Shown: positions 42,998-52,655, numbered from the stretch's first letter. The stretch: DNA of 64,000 nucleotides from CAWIVJ01 sp963839525 (GCA_963839525.1 CAWIVJ010000007.1:62001-126000); one strand, 5' to 3'. Notes: generated from the letters alone by a model not told the origin. Numbers and translations: made by a program.

Positions 42998-43498
42998 ATG
43001 GAAACTCAATGTAAGAGTAAAATTGATTTTAAAAAAGTCGATGAGATTATACAATCTTACGAAGCTAAAAAATCAAATTTGATTGCGATTTTGCAAAAAA
43101 TTCAAGAAACTTTTAGATATTTACCTGAAGATGTGCTAATTTATATAGGAACAAAAATAGAAGGACTTTCGCCCGCTACTGTTTATGGTGTAGCAACGTT
43201 TTATAACCAGTTCAGCTTAAACCCTAAAGGCAAATACGAAGTAAAAGTTTGTGATGGAACGGCATGTCATGTTCGTGGTTCAATGCCACTTTTAAAGGCA
43301 TTAAAAGCTAAGCTTAATCTTACAGACGGTAAATTTACAACAGATGATATGTTATTTTCTGTTGAAATTGTAAGCTGTCTGGGTGCTTGCGGTTTATCTC
43401 CTGTTATTGTAATCAATGGCAAAGTTTATCCTAAAATGACGTCTGATGCTCTGAACACAGTTATAGATGTTTTATTGAAGCAAGAAAGAGGGGAATAG
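42998..43498 (+). CDS. hydC: NADH-dependent [FeFe] hydrogenase subunit C (NuoE-like)
   Basis: This is the small thioredoxin-like [2Fe-2S] subunit of the trimeric hydrogenase. The 166-residue protein has the NuoE pattern: LPEDVLIYIGTKIEGLSPATVYGVATFY near residue 44, the cluster cysteines in CDGTACHVRGS near residue 86 and CLGACGLSPVI near residue 127. AGAAAGGA precedes the ATG. hydB starts 2 bases after the stop, and the three genes form one operon. Confidence 0.95.
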   Translation: METQCKSKIDFKKVDEIIQSYEAKKSNLIAILQKIQETFRYLPEDVLIYIGTKIEGLSPATVYGVATFYNQFSLNPKGKYEVKVCDGTACHVRGSMPLLKALKAKLNLTDGKFTTDDMLFSVEIVSCLGACGLSPVIVINGKVYPKMTSDALNTVIDVLLKQERGE

Positions 43499-43500
43499 TT

Positions 43501-45339
43501 ATGACGGTAATAAAAACAAAACAAGAAGAAACGAAAAAGAATATTCAATTACAGGGAACAAGGGTTTTGGTATGTGCCGGAACAGGTTGTGTAGCATGCG
43601 GAGCTCTTGAAATCATTGAAGAATTTAAGAAAAAAAGTGTTAATGTATCAACAGTTCAATCTGATAAAATGGTTGTAGTTCCCACAGGATGTCATGGATT
43701 TTGTGAACAGGGCGTAATGATAATTATTCCCGATTTAAATATCAATTATGTAAGCGTAAAACTTGAAGATGTAGAAGAAATAATAGAAAGTTTAAAAACA
43801 GGCGCACCTGTCGAAAGGCTTTTATATAGCGATAATAAAACAAACAAAAAAATTCAAAAAAGAGAAGATATAAATTTTTATACAAAGCAGGTTCGCAATG
43901 TTCTTGCTAATGTCGGAAAAATAAACGCAGAAGAAATTAATGATGCGATTGCATTTAGAGGATATGAGGCATTTGAAAAAGTTTTGACAGGAATGAGCCC
44001 TGACAATGTAATAAAAGAACTAATTGATTCAGGACTTAGAGGACGTGGAGGCGGAGGTTTCCCGACAGGTCGCAAGTGGATGTTTACAAGGGCAGCACAG
44101 GGAGATAAAAAATATATTGTATGTAATGCTGATGAAGGTGATCCCGGAGCATTTATGGACGGCAGCCTTATGGAAGGGGATCCTCACAGATTGCTTGAAG
44201 GTATGGCAATTGCAGCCTATGCAATAGGTTCTGATGAGGCTTATATTTATGTAAGAGCAGAATATCCTCTTTCAATAAAAAGACTTAAGATTGCAATAAA
44301 ACAAGCAGAAGAAGCTAATCTTTTAGGTAAAAACATTTTAGGAACAAGCTTTAGCTTAAAAATAAAAATAAAAGAAGGTGCAGGTGCTTTTGTTTGCGGA
44401 GAGGAAACAGCTTTAATTGCTTCAATAGAAGGTGAAAGAGGCATGCCAAGACCAAAACCTCCATTCCCTGCAAATAAAGGGCTTTTTGGCAAACCTACTC
44501 TTATAAATAATGTAGAAACTTATGCTAATGTCCCTTCAATTATATTAAATGGTGCAAGCTGGTTTAATGCCTTCGGAACGGACTCTTCCAAAGGGACTAA
44601 AACTTTCTCTTTAACAGGAGATATTAATAATACAGGTCTTATTGAAGTTCCATTTGGAATAACATTGAGAGAAATAGTTTTTGATATCGGCGGTGGTATA
44701 CGTGGGGGGAAAAAATTTAAAGCTGCACAAATAGGCGGACCTTCAGGCGGATGTTTAACCGAAGAGCATCTTGATATGCCGTTGGATTACGATAATCTTG
44801 CAAAAGCAGGTGCTATGGTAGGTTCAGGTGGACTTGTTATAATGAGCGAAGATACTTGTATTGTTGAAATAGCACGTTTTTTTGCAAGTTTTACACAAAG
44901 AGAATCTTGCGGAAAATGTGTTCCTTGCCGTGAAGGAACTAAACAAATGCTTGCTATTCTTGAAAGAATAGTTGCAGGTAAAGGAAAGATGGAAGATTTA
45001 GATACTCTTGAAGAACTTGGAGTTGCTGTAAAAGACGGTTCTTTATGTGGATTAGGTAAAACAGCTCCAAATCCTGTGCTTTCAACATTGAAATATTTTA
45101 AAGATGAATATTTAGCACATATTAAGGATAAGAGATGTCCTGCAGGTGTTTGTACTGCAATGAAAAACATAATTATAAACGAAGCATTATGTAAAGGTTG
45201 TACAAAATGTTCAAGCGTTTGCCCTGTTGGAGCAATAAGCGGAACAGTTAAGAACCCTCATATGATAGATCAAGCAAAATGTATTAAATGCGAAGCTTGT
45301 TTAACAGTGTGCCCATTTAAAGCTATAGTAAAGGAATAG
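43501..45339 (+). CDS. hydB: [FeFe] hydrogenase subunit B (NuoF-like, NADH/FMN)
   Basis: The 612-residue subunit takes electrons from NADH and, in bifurcating enzymes, also from ferredoxin. It has an N-terminal thioredoxin-like [2Fe-2S] domain (VCAGTGCVACG near residue 25, PTGCHGFCEQG near 62), the NADH/FMN-binding core (LRGRGGGGFPTGRKW near 179, CNADEGDPGAF near 209), a [4Fe-4S] site (ESCGKCVPCREGT near 471) and a C-terminal 2[4Fe-4S] ferredoxin domain (CKGCTKCSSVCPVGAI and CIKCEACLTVCPF). It is the full-length HydB form, as in Thermotoga and Acetobacterium. Confidence 0.96.
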   Translation: MTVIKTKQEETKKNIQLQGTRVLVCAGTGCVACGALEIIEEFKKKSVNVSTVQSDKMVVVPTGCHGFCEQGVMIIIPDLNINYVSVKLEDVEEIIESLKTGAPVERLLYSDNKTNKKIQKREDINFYTKQVRNVLANVGKINAEEINDAIAFRGYEAFEKVLTGMSPDNVIKELIDSGLRGRGGGGFPTGRKWMFTRAAQGDKKYIVCNADEGDPGAFMDGSLMEGDPHRLLEGMAIAAYAIGSDEAYIYVRAEYPLSIKRLKIAIKQAEEANLLGKNILGTSFSLKIKIKEGAGAFVCGEETALIASIEGERGMPRPKPPFPANKGLFGKPTLINNVETYANVPSIILNGASWFNAFGTDSSKGTKTFSLTGDINNTGLIEVPFGITLREIVFDIGGGIRGGKKFKAAQIGGPSGGCLTEEHLDMPLDYDNLAKAGAMVGSGGLVIMSEDTCIVEIARFFASFTQRESCGKCVPCREGTKQMLAILERIVAGKGKMEDLDTLEELGVAVKDGSLCGLGKTAPNPVLSTLKYFKDEYLAHIKDKRCPAGVCTAMKNIIINEALCKGCTKCSSVCPVGAISGTVKNPHMIDQAKCIKCEACLTVCPFKAIVKE

Positions 45340-45343
45340 AAAA

Positions 45344-47161
45344 ATGACAAAAGAATGTAGAGTTGGATTAGCATCTGACCAAGATAAAAGGAATGAAAAA
45401 ATGACAGAAGATAAAAAAACATTGTTTATAGACGGAAAGGAAGTTGAATTTAGCAATGAACCTAATATTCTGGAAGTTATCAGAAAAGCTGGAATGAATG
45501 TGCCCACTTTTTGCTATCGTCCTGATTTGACTCCTTCCGGTTCTTGCAGAATGTGTGTTGTAGAAATTGAAGGAAGAGGAATCCAATCTTCTTGCACGAT
45601 GCCGCCTGAATCGGGTTTGAAAATTCATTTAAACACAGAAAAAACCAGAAGAATAAGAAAAACAGTTCTTGAACTTCTTATCGCTAATCATTACAGAGAA
45701 TGTACAACTTGTGAAAAATCAGGCAATTGTGAGCTTCAAAAGTATTGCGAGGAGTATGGAGTTAGAAATATCAGATATCCTTCAAAAACACAAGAAGAGT
45801 TTTTACCTGTAGATACTTCTAATCCTTCAATAGTTCGCGATCCAAATAAATGCATTCTTTGCGGTGCTTGTGTTAAAGCTTGTAGAGAGATTCAAGGTCA
45901 GGCAGTTTTGGGATTTGCGAACAGAGGATCTAAAACCGTTGTTCAACCTGCTGCAGGACGTGAATTAGGGAAGACAGAATGTGTTTTATGCGGACAATGT
46001 GTAGCAGTTTGTCCTACAGGTGCTTTGACGATTGTTTCTGATATCGAAAAAGTTTGGAAAGAAATTACAAACAGAGAAAAAAAGGTTGTTGTTCAAATTG
46101 CTCCTGCTGTAAGGGTTGCATTGGGTGAAATCTTTGGTCTTGAACCCGGTACAAATACAATAGGACTAATAACTGCTGCTTTGAAGCAAATAGGTTTTGA
46201 TTTAGTTTTTGATACCAATTTTACTGCGGATTTAACAATAATGGAAGAAGGTTCAGAAATTATAGAAAGATTGAAATCAGGTAAAAATCTTCCTTTATTT
46301 ACTTCTTGCTGTCCTGCTTGGGTAAGATATGTTGAACAATCTCACCCTGAGTTTACTAGCAATTTATCAACTTGTAAATCTCCTCAGTCAATGATGTCAC
46401 CTCTTTTAAAAGAATTATTGCCTAAGTATTTTGAGGGGTATACAAAAGAAAATATGAAAGTAGTTTCAATAATGCCTTGTACTGCAAAGAAAATGGAATG
46501 TACACGCCATCAGCTTCAAACAAATAGTACTCAAGATACAGATTATGTTTTGACTACACAGGAATTGGGCAGAATGATTAGTGAGGCAGGAATTGATTTT
46601 AAAAATCTAAAACCTGAAGAAGAAGACAGCCCATTTGGTGAATATACAGGTGCTGCAACGATTTTTGGTGCGTCGGGAGGAGTTGCTGAAGCAGCTGTAA
46701 GAACAGCTTATGAACTTCTAACAGGAGAGGCGCTTAAAGATATTGACATTAAAGAAATGCGAGGAACAACTAACCGCAGTAAATCGATAGAGCTTGATAT
46801 AAAAGGAACAAAAGTTGTTATAAGAGTAGTTTCTACTTTAAAAGAAGCCGAAAAAGCATTAAAGGAAATTAAAGACGGAACATCTAACTTCCAAGTTCTT
46901 GAAGTAATGGCATGCCCCGGAGGTTGTGTCAGCGGAGGCGGACAGCCTTACAGTTTTAGAGATAAAACTATAAGACAAAAACGTGCGGAAGGATTGTATA
47001 AGGAAGATATGGAGCTTTCGATAAGAAAATCTCATGAAAACCCTGAGATTAAAAAATTATATAAAGAATTCCTGAAAAATCCGGGTTCTCACAAATCTCA
47101 TGAATTGTTACATACAACTTATGAAAATTTATTTAAAGATTCTTATAGAGATTTGAAATAA
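45344..47161 (+). CDS. hydA: [FeFe] hydrogenase catalytic subunit A
   Basis: This subunit makes or uses H2 at the H-cluster. Order: [2Fe-2S] domain (PTFCYRPDLTPSGSCRMCVV), His-Cys [4Fe-4S] (HYRECTTCEKSGNCELQKYC), two [4Fe-4S] (CILCGACVKACREIQ and CVLCGQCVAVCPTG), then the H domain with TSCCPAWVRYVE near residue 324, IMPCTAKKMEC near 380 and EVMACPGGCVSGGGQP near 521, followed by the small-subunit-like tail. Two starts are possible, 45344 and 45401; both have AAAGGAAT-A/G-AAAA before an ATG-ACA, a duplicated start region. The H-cluster maturases HydEFG are not in this window. Confidence 0.96.
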   Translation: MTKECRVGLASDQDKRNEKMTEDKKTLFIDGKEVEFSNEPNILEVIRKAGMNVPTFCYRPDLTPSGSCRMCVVEIEGRGIQSSCTMPPESGLKIHLNTEKTRRIRKTVLELLIANHYRECTTCEKSGNCELQKYCEEYGVRNIRYPSKTQEEFLPVDTSNPSIVRDPNKCILCGACVKACREIQGQAVLGFANRGSKTVVQPAAGRELGKTECVLCGQCVAVCPTGALTIVSDIEKVWKEITNREKKVVVQIAPAVRVALGEIFGLEPGTNTIGLITAALKQIGFDLVFDTNFTADLTIMEEGSEIIERLKSGKNLPLFTSCCPAWVRYVEQSHPEFTSNLSTCKSPQSMMSPLLKELLPKYFEGYTKENMKVVSIMPCTAKKMECTRHQLQTNSTQDTDYVLTTQELGRMISEAGIDFKNLKPEEEDSPFGEYTGAATIFGASGGVAEAAVRTAYELLTGEALKDIDIKEMRGTTNRSKSIELDIKGTKVVIRVVSTLKEAEKALKEIKDGTSNFQVLEVMACPGGCVSGGGQPYSFRDKTIRQKRAEGLYKEDMELSIRKSHENPEIKKLYKEFLKNPGSHKSHELLHTTYENLFKDSYRDLK

Positions 47162-47175
47162 AAGGATTTGCATAT

Positions 47176-47216
47176 AAAAAAGTGCGGCTAAAAAATATTT
47201 TTTAGCCGCACTTTTT
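47176..47216. terminator. bidirectional terminator between hydA and the GNAT gene
   Basis: A 14-bp perfect stem (GTGCGGCTAAAAAA with its complement) with A6 to the left and T5 to the right. It lies between two converging genes. Confidence 0.93.
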
Positions 47217-47217
47217 A

Positions 47218-47646
47218 TTATAAAGCTTTTTTCATACAAACCGTTGTACTGGGGCACAGGCTTGAAAATTCTTTTGTTTTTTTTATTTCAATTGGAGCAG
47301 AATTTCTATCAATTACTCCAAATCCGATTTTTTCAAAAAAAGATTTTGCTGTACACGTTAAAAGGTAGAGTGCTTCTATTTTTTTATTTTCTGCATAATT
47401 TATTAGTAATTTGCAGATTTCTTTACCGTAACCTTTATTTCTAAAGGGCTCATTAACAACCATTGAGCGTAATAGAGCAGCCTTATTACAGTTTTCTAAA
47501 CCTATAATCCCAATGAAAATTAAGCCTTCAAATGCTAAGAAGAAATCTATATTTTTAGATTCAATATCCTCATATGGAAGATCATTTTTTTGTAAAATAT
47601 TTTTTATTAATCCTAAATTTTTGGTTTTATTTAAACTTACGACCAT
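47218..47646 (-). CDS. GNAT-family N-acetyltransferase
   Basis: The 142-residue protein has the GNAT fold marks: beta strands EDIESKNIDFFLAFEGLIFIGIIGL near 27-52, the acetyl-CoA loop VNEPFRNKGYGKEICKLLINYA (Q/RxxGxG/A-type) near 73 and LYLLTCTAKSFFEKIGFGVI near 98. The arsenic/tellurite-type small GNAT proteins look like this. Substrate unknown. The stop lies directly against the terminator shared with hydA. Confidence 0.87.
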   Translation of the reverse strand: MVVSLNKTKNLGLIKNILQKNDLPYEDIESKNIDFFLAFEGLIFIGIIGLENCNKAALLRSMVVNEPFRNKGYGKEICKLLINYAENKKIEALYLLTCTAKSFFEKIGFGVIDRNSAPIEIKKTKEFSSLCPSTTVCMKKAL

Positions 47647-47711
47647 TTTAGGTAATTTAAAGTCTCCATTAATATTATTATTTATAGACTCAAGTTTTCT
47701 TGATAAGTCTG

Positions 47712-48212
47712 TTACCTGTAATTTTGGAATTGAAGAGGATAGTCATACTTATCAGAATTTTCTTTTAGAAGTGTTATTACTGCTTGTAAATCATCTTTGT
47801 CTTTTCCTGAGACTCTAACCTGATCTCCCTGAATAGAAGGTTGGACTTTGATTTTAGAATCTTTAATATCGGAAACAATTTTTTTAGCAAAATCCTGTGA
47901 TAAACCTTTTCTTAATTTGTAAACTTGTCTTACATTTCCCCCAAGAGCGTTTTCAACGGGTTGAGAATCAAGAATTTTTATACTTAAATTTCTTTTGACT
48001 AATTTAGTTTGCAAAATATCATAAATATTTCTAAGTTTCATATCGTCACTTGTAGTAATAGTAATTGTTTTATCACTTTCAAGTTCAATTTCTGAATTAG
48101 TATTTTTTAAGTCAAATCTTGAGGTAATATCTCTTTTAACCTGATCAACTGCATTAACCAGTTCTTGCTTATCAAATTCTGAAACAATATCAAAGCTACA
48201 CTCTTTTGCCAT
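47712..48212 (-). CDS. YajQ-family nucleotide-binding protein
   Basis: YajQ (DUF520) proteins bind nucleotides; in some bacteria they bind cyclic di-GMP. The 166-residue protein has the typical start MAKECSFDIVSEFDKQELVNAVDQVKRDITSRFDLK and end VRVSGKDKDDLQAVI-LLKE, the usual length. AAGGAGG stands 5 bases before the ATG. It lies divergently to gatC. Confidence 0.95.
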   Translation of the reverse strand: MAKECSFDIVSEFDKQELVNAVDQVKRDITSRFDLKNTNSEIELESDKTITITTSDDMKLRNIYDILQTKLVKRNLSIKILDSQPVENALGGNVRQVYKLRKGLSQDFAKKIVSDIKDSKIKVQPSIQGDQVRVSGKDKDDLQAVITLLKENSDKYDYPLQFQNYR

Positions 48213-48298
48213 ATAAACCTCCTTAACTTTTTTAACAATTATAGCATGAAATTATTGTTCGTGATATAATTATTAAAATATTAAAAGGAACTTTAAAA

Positions 48299-48580
48299 AT
48301 GATTACTGTAAAAGATGTTGAGCATGTTGCAAAGCTTGCAAGATTAGAGCTTAGCGAAGAAGAAAAAGAAAAATTTACCAAACAACTGGGTGATGTTTTA
48401 AAATATGTTGAACAAATGAATGAAGTTGATACTGTGGGGGTTAAACCTATGGCTCATGCTTTTGACTTTGTTAATGTTATGAGAGAAGATGAAATTATAT
48501 ATGAGCAAACAAAAGAAGAATTGATGAAAAATGCTCCTGAGGAGGAAAACGGTTTTTTTAGAGTACCAAAGATAGGGTGA
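48299..48580 (+). CDS. gatC: Asp-tRNA(Asn)/Glu-tRNA(Gln) amidotransferase subunit C
   Basis: GatC stabilises the GatCAB complex that makes Gln-tRNA(Gln) or Asn-tRNA(Asn). The 93-residue protein begins with VKDVEHVAKLARLELSEEEKEKF and ends with the conserved FFRVPKIG. AAAAGGAAC is 9 bases before the ATG. gatA and gatB are not in the window. Confidence 0.95.
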   Translation: MITVKDVEHVAKLARLELSEEEKEKFTKQLGDVLKYVEQMNEVDTVGVKPMAHAFDFVNVMREDEIIYEQTKEELMKNAPEEENGFFRVPKIG

Positions 48581-48660
48581 ACAGTAAGCAGTAAACAGTA
48601 AACGGTTAAACAGAAAATTTCCGTTCACCATTTATCGGTTAACGTTTACCAAAACATAAA
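48581..48660. repeat. period-7 intergenic repeat with an inverted half
   Basis: Between gatC and pyrG the sequence runs AACAGTA, AGCAGTA, AACAGTA, AACGGTT, which is a 7-base period, then turns to an inverted version (GGTAAACG-TTAACCG on the other strand). Such heptamer runs are typical of cyanobacterial intergenic DNA. Confidence 0.65.
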
Positions 48661-48674
48661 GTGAGGGATAAAAA

Positions 48675-50321
48675 ATGGGGACTAAGTACATATTTGTAAC
48701 AGGTGGAGTAGTAAGTTCTCTTGGCAAAGGAATTATAGCAGCATCATTAGGTAAATTACTTACAGCAAGAGGATATTCGGTTTCTATCCAAAAATTTGAC
48801 CCTTATATTAATGTTGATCCGGGTACAATGAGCCCTTTTCAACATGGAGAAGTCTTTGTAACTGATGACGGTGCTGAAACAGATTTAGACTTGGGGCATT
48901 ATGAGCGATTTACAAATACTAGTTTAAGTCAAATTCATAATGTAACATCAGGGAGTGTTTATCAAACAGTTATCAATAAAGAACGTCAGGGTGATTATTT
49001 AGGCGGAACTGTTCAGACAATACCTCATATTACAAATGAAATTAAATCAAGAATTGTCAAAGCTGCAGCTCAGTTTAAACCGGATTTCCTGATTATTGAA
49101 ATTGGAGGAACTGTAGGTGACATTGAAGGTTTGCCTTTTATTGAAGCTATAAGACAATTTAAAACAGAAGCCGGTTGGGGAAATGTACTTTCTATCCACT
49201 GTACATTGCTTCCTTATTTGCCAACTTCGGGAGAATTAAAAACAAAACCTTCGCAACATAGTGTAATGACTTTGAGAAGTTACGGACTACAACCGGAAAT
49301 TCTGGTTTGCAGAACCCCCCGTTCTATTCCGAAAAGTGAACGAGAAAAATTGGCTCTTTTCTGTTCAGTGCCAAAAGAAGCAGTTATTGAATGTAAAGAT
49401 ATGAAAAGTATTTATGAAGTTCCGCTTGCTCTTGAAGAGCAAAAAATGGCTTCTTTTGTTCTTCAAAAGTTAAATATGGAAGATAAAAAACCTAATTTAA
49501 TCTCATGGACAAAACTTGTTGAAAAAATTAAAAATCCTAAAACAACAATAAAAGTTGCAATTGCAGGAAAATATACAAAACTTTCAGATGCTTATATTTC
49601 TGTTGTTGAATCTTTAAAACATGCAGGTTATGCGAATGATGCTCAAATTGATATAAAATGGGTTAATTCGGAAGAGTGTATGGATTATGCGACAGCAAAA
49701 GAATTGCTGAAAGATGTTCAAGCCGTAGTTGTACCCGGAGGTTTCGGGATACGAGGAATAGAGGGTAAATTAAATGTTGTTCGTTATGCCAGAGAACACA
49801 ATTTACCGTTCTTAGGTTTATGCTTAGGAATGCAATGTGCAGTTATTGAATATGCAAGAAATGTAGTTGGATTAAAAGATGCAAATTCAACTGAATTTAA
49901 TGAAAATACGCATTATCCTGTTATTGACTTGATGTTGGAACAAAAAAATGTTCAGGGTTACGGCGGAACAATGCGTTTAGGAAAATATGAATGCCATCTT
50001 AAAAAAGGGTCCAAGGCAAATGGAGCATATGGTACTGCTAAGATTTTTGAACGCCATAGACACAGATACGAAGTTAATAATGAATATATAGATAGACTTA
50101 AAAAGACCGGACTTGTATTTTCAGGGCTTTCACCCGACGGAATGCTGGCGGAGTTAGTTGAACTTCCTGAACTTGATTGGTTTGTCGCTTCACAGTTTCA
50201 TCCTGAATTCAAATCAAGACCGGAAACACCTCATCCTTTGTTTTACGGATTAATTACAACTGCAGTAAAAAAAATGGAAAATTTGTCTAAGGTCCAAAAA
50301 TTAAACAAAGCAATAAAGTAG
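48675..50321 (+). CDS. pyrG: CTP synthase
   Basis: PyrG makes CTP from UTP, ATP and glutamine. The 548-residue protein has the amidoligase domain at the N-terminus (YIFVTGGVVSSLGKGI near residue 5, FDPYINVDPGTMSPFQHGEVFVTDDGAETDLDLGHYERF, spanning 40-80) and a class I glutaminase domain at about 295-535 with the nucleophile Cys in LPFLGLCLGMQCAVIE near residue 383 and the His/Glu pair in SQFHPEFKSRP near 515. GTGAGGGA precedes the ATG. Confidence 0.97.
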   Translation: MGTKYIFVTGGVVSSLGKGIIAASLGKLLTARGYSVSIQKFDPYINVDPGTMSPFQHGEVFVTDDGAETDLDLGHYERFTNTSLSQIHNVTSGSVYQTVINKERQGDYLGGTVQTIPHITNEIKSRIVKAAAQFKPDFLIIEIGGTVGDIEGLPFIEAIRQFKTEAGWGNVLSIHCTLLPYLPTSGELKTKPSQHSVMTLRSYGLQPEILVCRTPRSIPKSEREKLALFCSVPKEAVIECKDMKSIYEVPLALEEQKMASFVLQKLNMEDKKPNLISWTKLVEKIKNPKTTIKVAIAGKYTKLSDAYISVVESLKHAGYANDAQIDIKWVNSEECMDYATAKELLKDVQAVVVPGGFGIRGIEGKLNVVRYAREHNLPFLGLCLGMQCAVIEYARNVVGLKDANSTEFNENTHYPVIDLMLEQKNVQGYGGTMRLGKYECHLKKGSKANGAYGTAKIFERHRHRYEVNNEYIDRLKKTGLVFSGLSPDGMLAELVELPELDWFVASQFHPEFKSRPETPHPLFYGLITTAVKKMENLSKVQKLNKAIK

Positions 50322-50330
50322 TGTGTGTTT

Positions 50331-51278
50331 ATGAAACGGATTTTAATAACAGGTGGAGCAGGTTTTATTGGTAGTCATCTTTGCGAAAGATTGTTAAATG
50401 AAGGCAACCATGTAATTTGTCTGGATAATTTTTTTACAGGTTCTAAAAATAATGTCCTAAATTTAATTAAAAATAAAAATTTTGAGCTTGTTGAACATGA
50501 TATTACCGAACCTTATTTCTGCGAAATCGAGCAAATTTATAACCTTGCATGTCCTGCCAGTCCGCCTCATTACCAGTCTGATGCTATTAAAACAACAAAA
50601 ACCTCTGTTTTAGGCATAATTAATATGCTTGAACTTGCAAAGCGCTGTAATGCTAAAATATTACAGGCTTCTACAAGTGAAGTTTACGGCGATCCTAAAA
50701 TTCATCCGCAAACTGAAGATTATTGGGGAAATGTTAATCCTATTGGTGTTAGAAGTTGTTATGATGAAGGTAAACGCTGTGCAGAGACTCTTATGATGAA
50801 TTATTACTGTCAGCATAGTGTAGATGTAAGAATTGTGCGCATTTTTAATACGTACGGTCCAAAAATGGATAAAAAAGACGGCAGAGTTGTTTCAAATTTT
50901 ATTATACAGGCTTTAAAGGGCGAAGATATAACTGTTTATGGTGATGGCAGCCAGACACGCTCTTTTTGCTATTTTGAGGATTTAATTGAAGGTCTTATAA
51001 AAATGATGAATAATACTCAGGGATTTATCGGACCTGTAAATTTAGGAAATAATAGCGAATGGACTATTTTGGATTTTGCAAAACTGATTATTGAAATGAC
51101 AAACTCCAAATCAAAAATTATTTATAAAGATTTGCCCCATGATGATCCTCTACAGCGCCAACCGGATTTAACTCTTGCAAAAAGAGAGTTGGATTGGCAG
51201 CCTACAATTGATATAAAAATCGGGTTAGAGCAAACTATTAAGTATTTTAAAAATTTAAATCAAGCTTTGGAACATTGA
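50331..51278 (+). CDS. uxs: UDP-glucuronate decarboxylase (UDP-xylose synthase)
   Basis: This SDR enzyme converts UDP-glucuronate, the product of the next gene, to UDP-xylose. The 315-residue protein has the NAD site ITGGAGFIGSHL near residue 5, the Tyr-Lys pair in GVRSCYDEGKRCAETLM near 141, and the UXS-typical VVEHDITEPY-like ELVEHDITEPYF near 49. The start is taken at ATG 50331 (a GTG 6 bases earlier is possible). It immediately precedes ugd, so the two form the UDP-xylose branch. Xylose on a surface glycan or protein is the likely end use. Confidence 0.93.
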   Translation: MKRILITGGAGFIGSHLCERLLNEGNHVICLDNFFTGSKNNVLNLIKNKNFELVEHDITEPYFCEIEQIYNLACPASPPHYQSDAIKTTKTSVLGIINMLELAKRCNAKILQASTSEVYGDPKIHPQTEDYWGNVNPIGVRSCYDEGKRCAETLMMNYYCQHSVDVRIVRIFNTYGPKMDKKDGRVVSNFIIQALKGEDITVYGDGSQTRSFCYFEDLIEGLIKMMNNTQGFIGPVNLGNNSEWTILDFAKLIIEMTNSKSKIIYKDLPHDDPLQRQPDLTLAKRELDWQPTIDIKIGLEQTIKYFKNLNQALEH

Positions 51279-51314
51279 TTGTAGAAAAAACTTGTTTTTG
51301 ATAAAATTAAAAGC

Positions 51315-52613
51315 ATGAAAATATGTGTAATCGGAACAGGATATGTAGGACTGACAGCAGGAACTTGCCTTGCTGAAATGGGCAATGATGTTATTTGTGT
51401 AGATAATGATTTAAATAAATTAACAAAATTAAAAAAAGGTATTATACCTATTTTTGAACCGAGATTAGAAGAGCTTATAAAATCAAACATTGCTGAAGGG
51501 CGCTTGGTTTTTACAGATGATTTGGATATGGCGGTAAAAGAATCTTTTATTTGCTTTATTGCAGTAGGAACACCTCAGGATGAATACGGTTTTGCTGATT
51601 TATCAGCCGTTTTTCAGGTGGCTGAAAATATCGCCAAGTCAATGAATGAATATAAAATTATAGTGAATAAATCAACTGTGCCTGTTGGTACGGCGGAAAA
51701 ATTAATTGAAATTATAAAAAAACATACTTCTTTTGATTTTGATGTAGTTTCAAACCCTGAATTTTTAAAACAAGCTGCGGCCATTGATGATTTTCTGAAG
51801 CCTGACAGAGTTATAATAGGTTCAAATTCAAAAAAAGCTGTAGAAATTATGCAGGAACTTTATTCTCCGTTTTTAAGGACGGGAAACCCTGTTATTATAA
51901 TGGATATCAAGTCTGCCGAAATGACAAAATATGCAGCTAATTCATTTTTGGCAGCTAAAATTTCGTATATAAATGAAATAGCAAATATTTGCGAAAAAGT
52001 AGGCGCTGACATTGAAATGGTTCGACGGGGAATTTGCTCTGACAGCAGAATAGGTTCAAGATTTTTATTTCCCGGTGTAGGTTATGGCGGGAGCTGTTTT
52101 CCAAAAGATATCAAGGCTATGATTAAAACAGCAAAAGATTTTTGTTGTGAATGTAAAATGCTTCAGGCTATTAATGATGTAAATGATGCGCAGAGAAAAG
52201 CCTTTGTCAGAAAAATTTTAACAAAATTCGAACATAATTTAACCGGAAAAACTTTTGCAATCTGGGGGTTATCCTTTAAGCCTAATACAAATGATATGCG
52301 GGAAGCTCCGTCTATTTATATCATTAATTCTTTGCTGGAACATGGCGCTAAAATTATTGCTTTCGACCCCAAAGCTATGGAAAACGCAAAAAAAATTTTT
52401 GGAAATAAGATTTCTTTTGCCAAAAATGCTTATGATGTTTTAGCCGGTGCTGACGCTTTAATCCTTTTAACAGAATGGAATGAATTTAGGCATCCTGATT
52501 TTGATAAAGTTAAATTATTACTAAAAACGCCGATTATAATTGATGGAAGAAATCAATATGATAAAAAAGATTTAAAATCTAAAAACATTGAGTATATTTC
52601 CGTTGGAAGGTAA
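51315..52613 (+). CDS. ugd: UDP-glucose 6-dehydrogenase
   Basis: Ugd oxidises UDP-glucose to UDP-glucuronate with two NAD. The 432-residue protein has CVIGTGYVGLTAGTCLAEMG at residues 3-22, TVPVGTAEKL near 117, EFLKQAAAIDDFLKPDRVIIG near 141 and the catalytic Cys in GVGYGGSCFPKDIKAMI near 252, then WGLSFKPNTNDMREAPS near 312. A TAAAAT box ends 7 bases before the ATG and there is no Shine-Dalgarno, so translation may start on a leaderless message. Confidence 0.97.
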   Translation: MKICVIGTGYVGLTAGTCLAEMGNDVICVDNDLNKLTKLKKGIIPIFEPRLEELIKSNIAEGRLVFTDDLDMAVKESFICFIAVGTPQDEYGFADLSAVFQVAENIAKSMNEYKIIVNKSTVPVGTAEKLIEIIKKHTSFDFDVVSNPEFLKQAAAIDDFLKPDRVIIGSNSKKAVEIMQELYSPFLRTGNPVIIMDIKSAEMTKYAANSFLAAKISYINEIANICEKVGADIEMVRRGICSDSRIGSRFLFPGVGYGGSCFPKDIKAMIKTAKDFCCECKMLQAINDVNDAQRKAFVRKILTKFEHNLTGKTFAIWGLSFKPNTNDMREAPSIYIINSLLEHGAKIIAFDPKAMENAKKIFGNKISFAKNAYDVLAGADALILLTEWNEFRHPDFDKVKLLLKTPIIIDGRNQYDKKDLKSKNIEYISVGR

Positions 52614-52615
52614 AT

Positions 52616-52655
52616 AAAAAAAGGTTCGCGAGTGTTTAGCATTCGTGAGCCTTTA
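52616..52655. terminator. terminator of the 38-codon peptide gene, also after ugd
   Basis: A 12-bp stem with a few G-U pairs (GGTTCGCGAGTG with CATTCGTGAGCC) and a 5-base loop is followed by seven Ts on the - strand. The long T tract points to termination of the - strand peptide gene; it can also end ugd less strongly. Confidence 0.82.

Noticed and set aside
44000..47200. Nested HydE/F/G maturase genes
   Set aside because: All frames in this span belong to hydB and hydA; no radical-SAM maturase motif occurs in the window apart from HemW at 60724.
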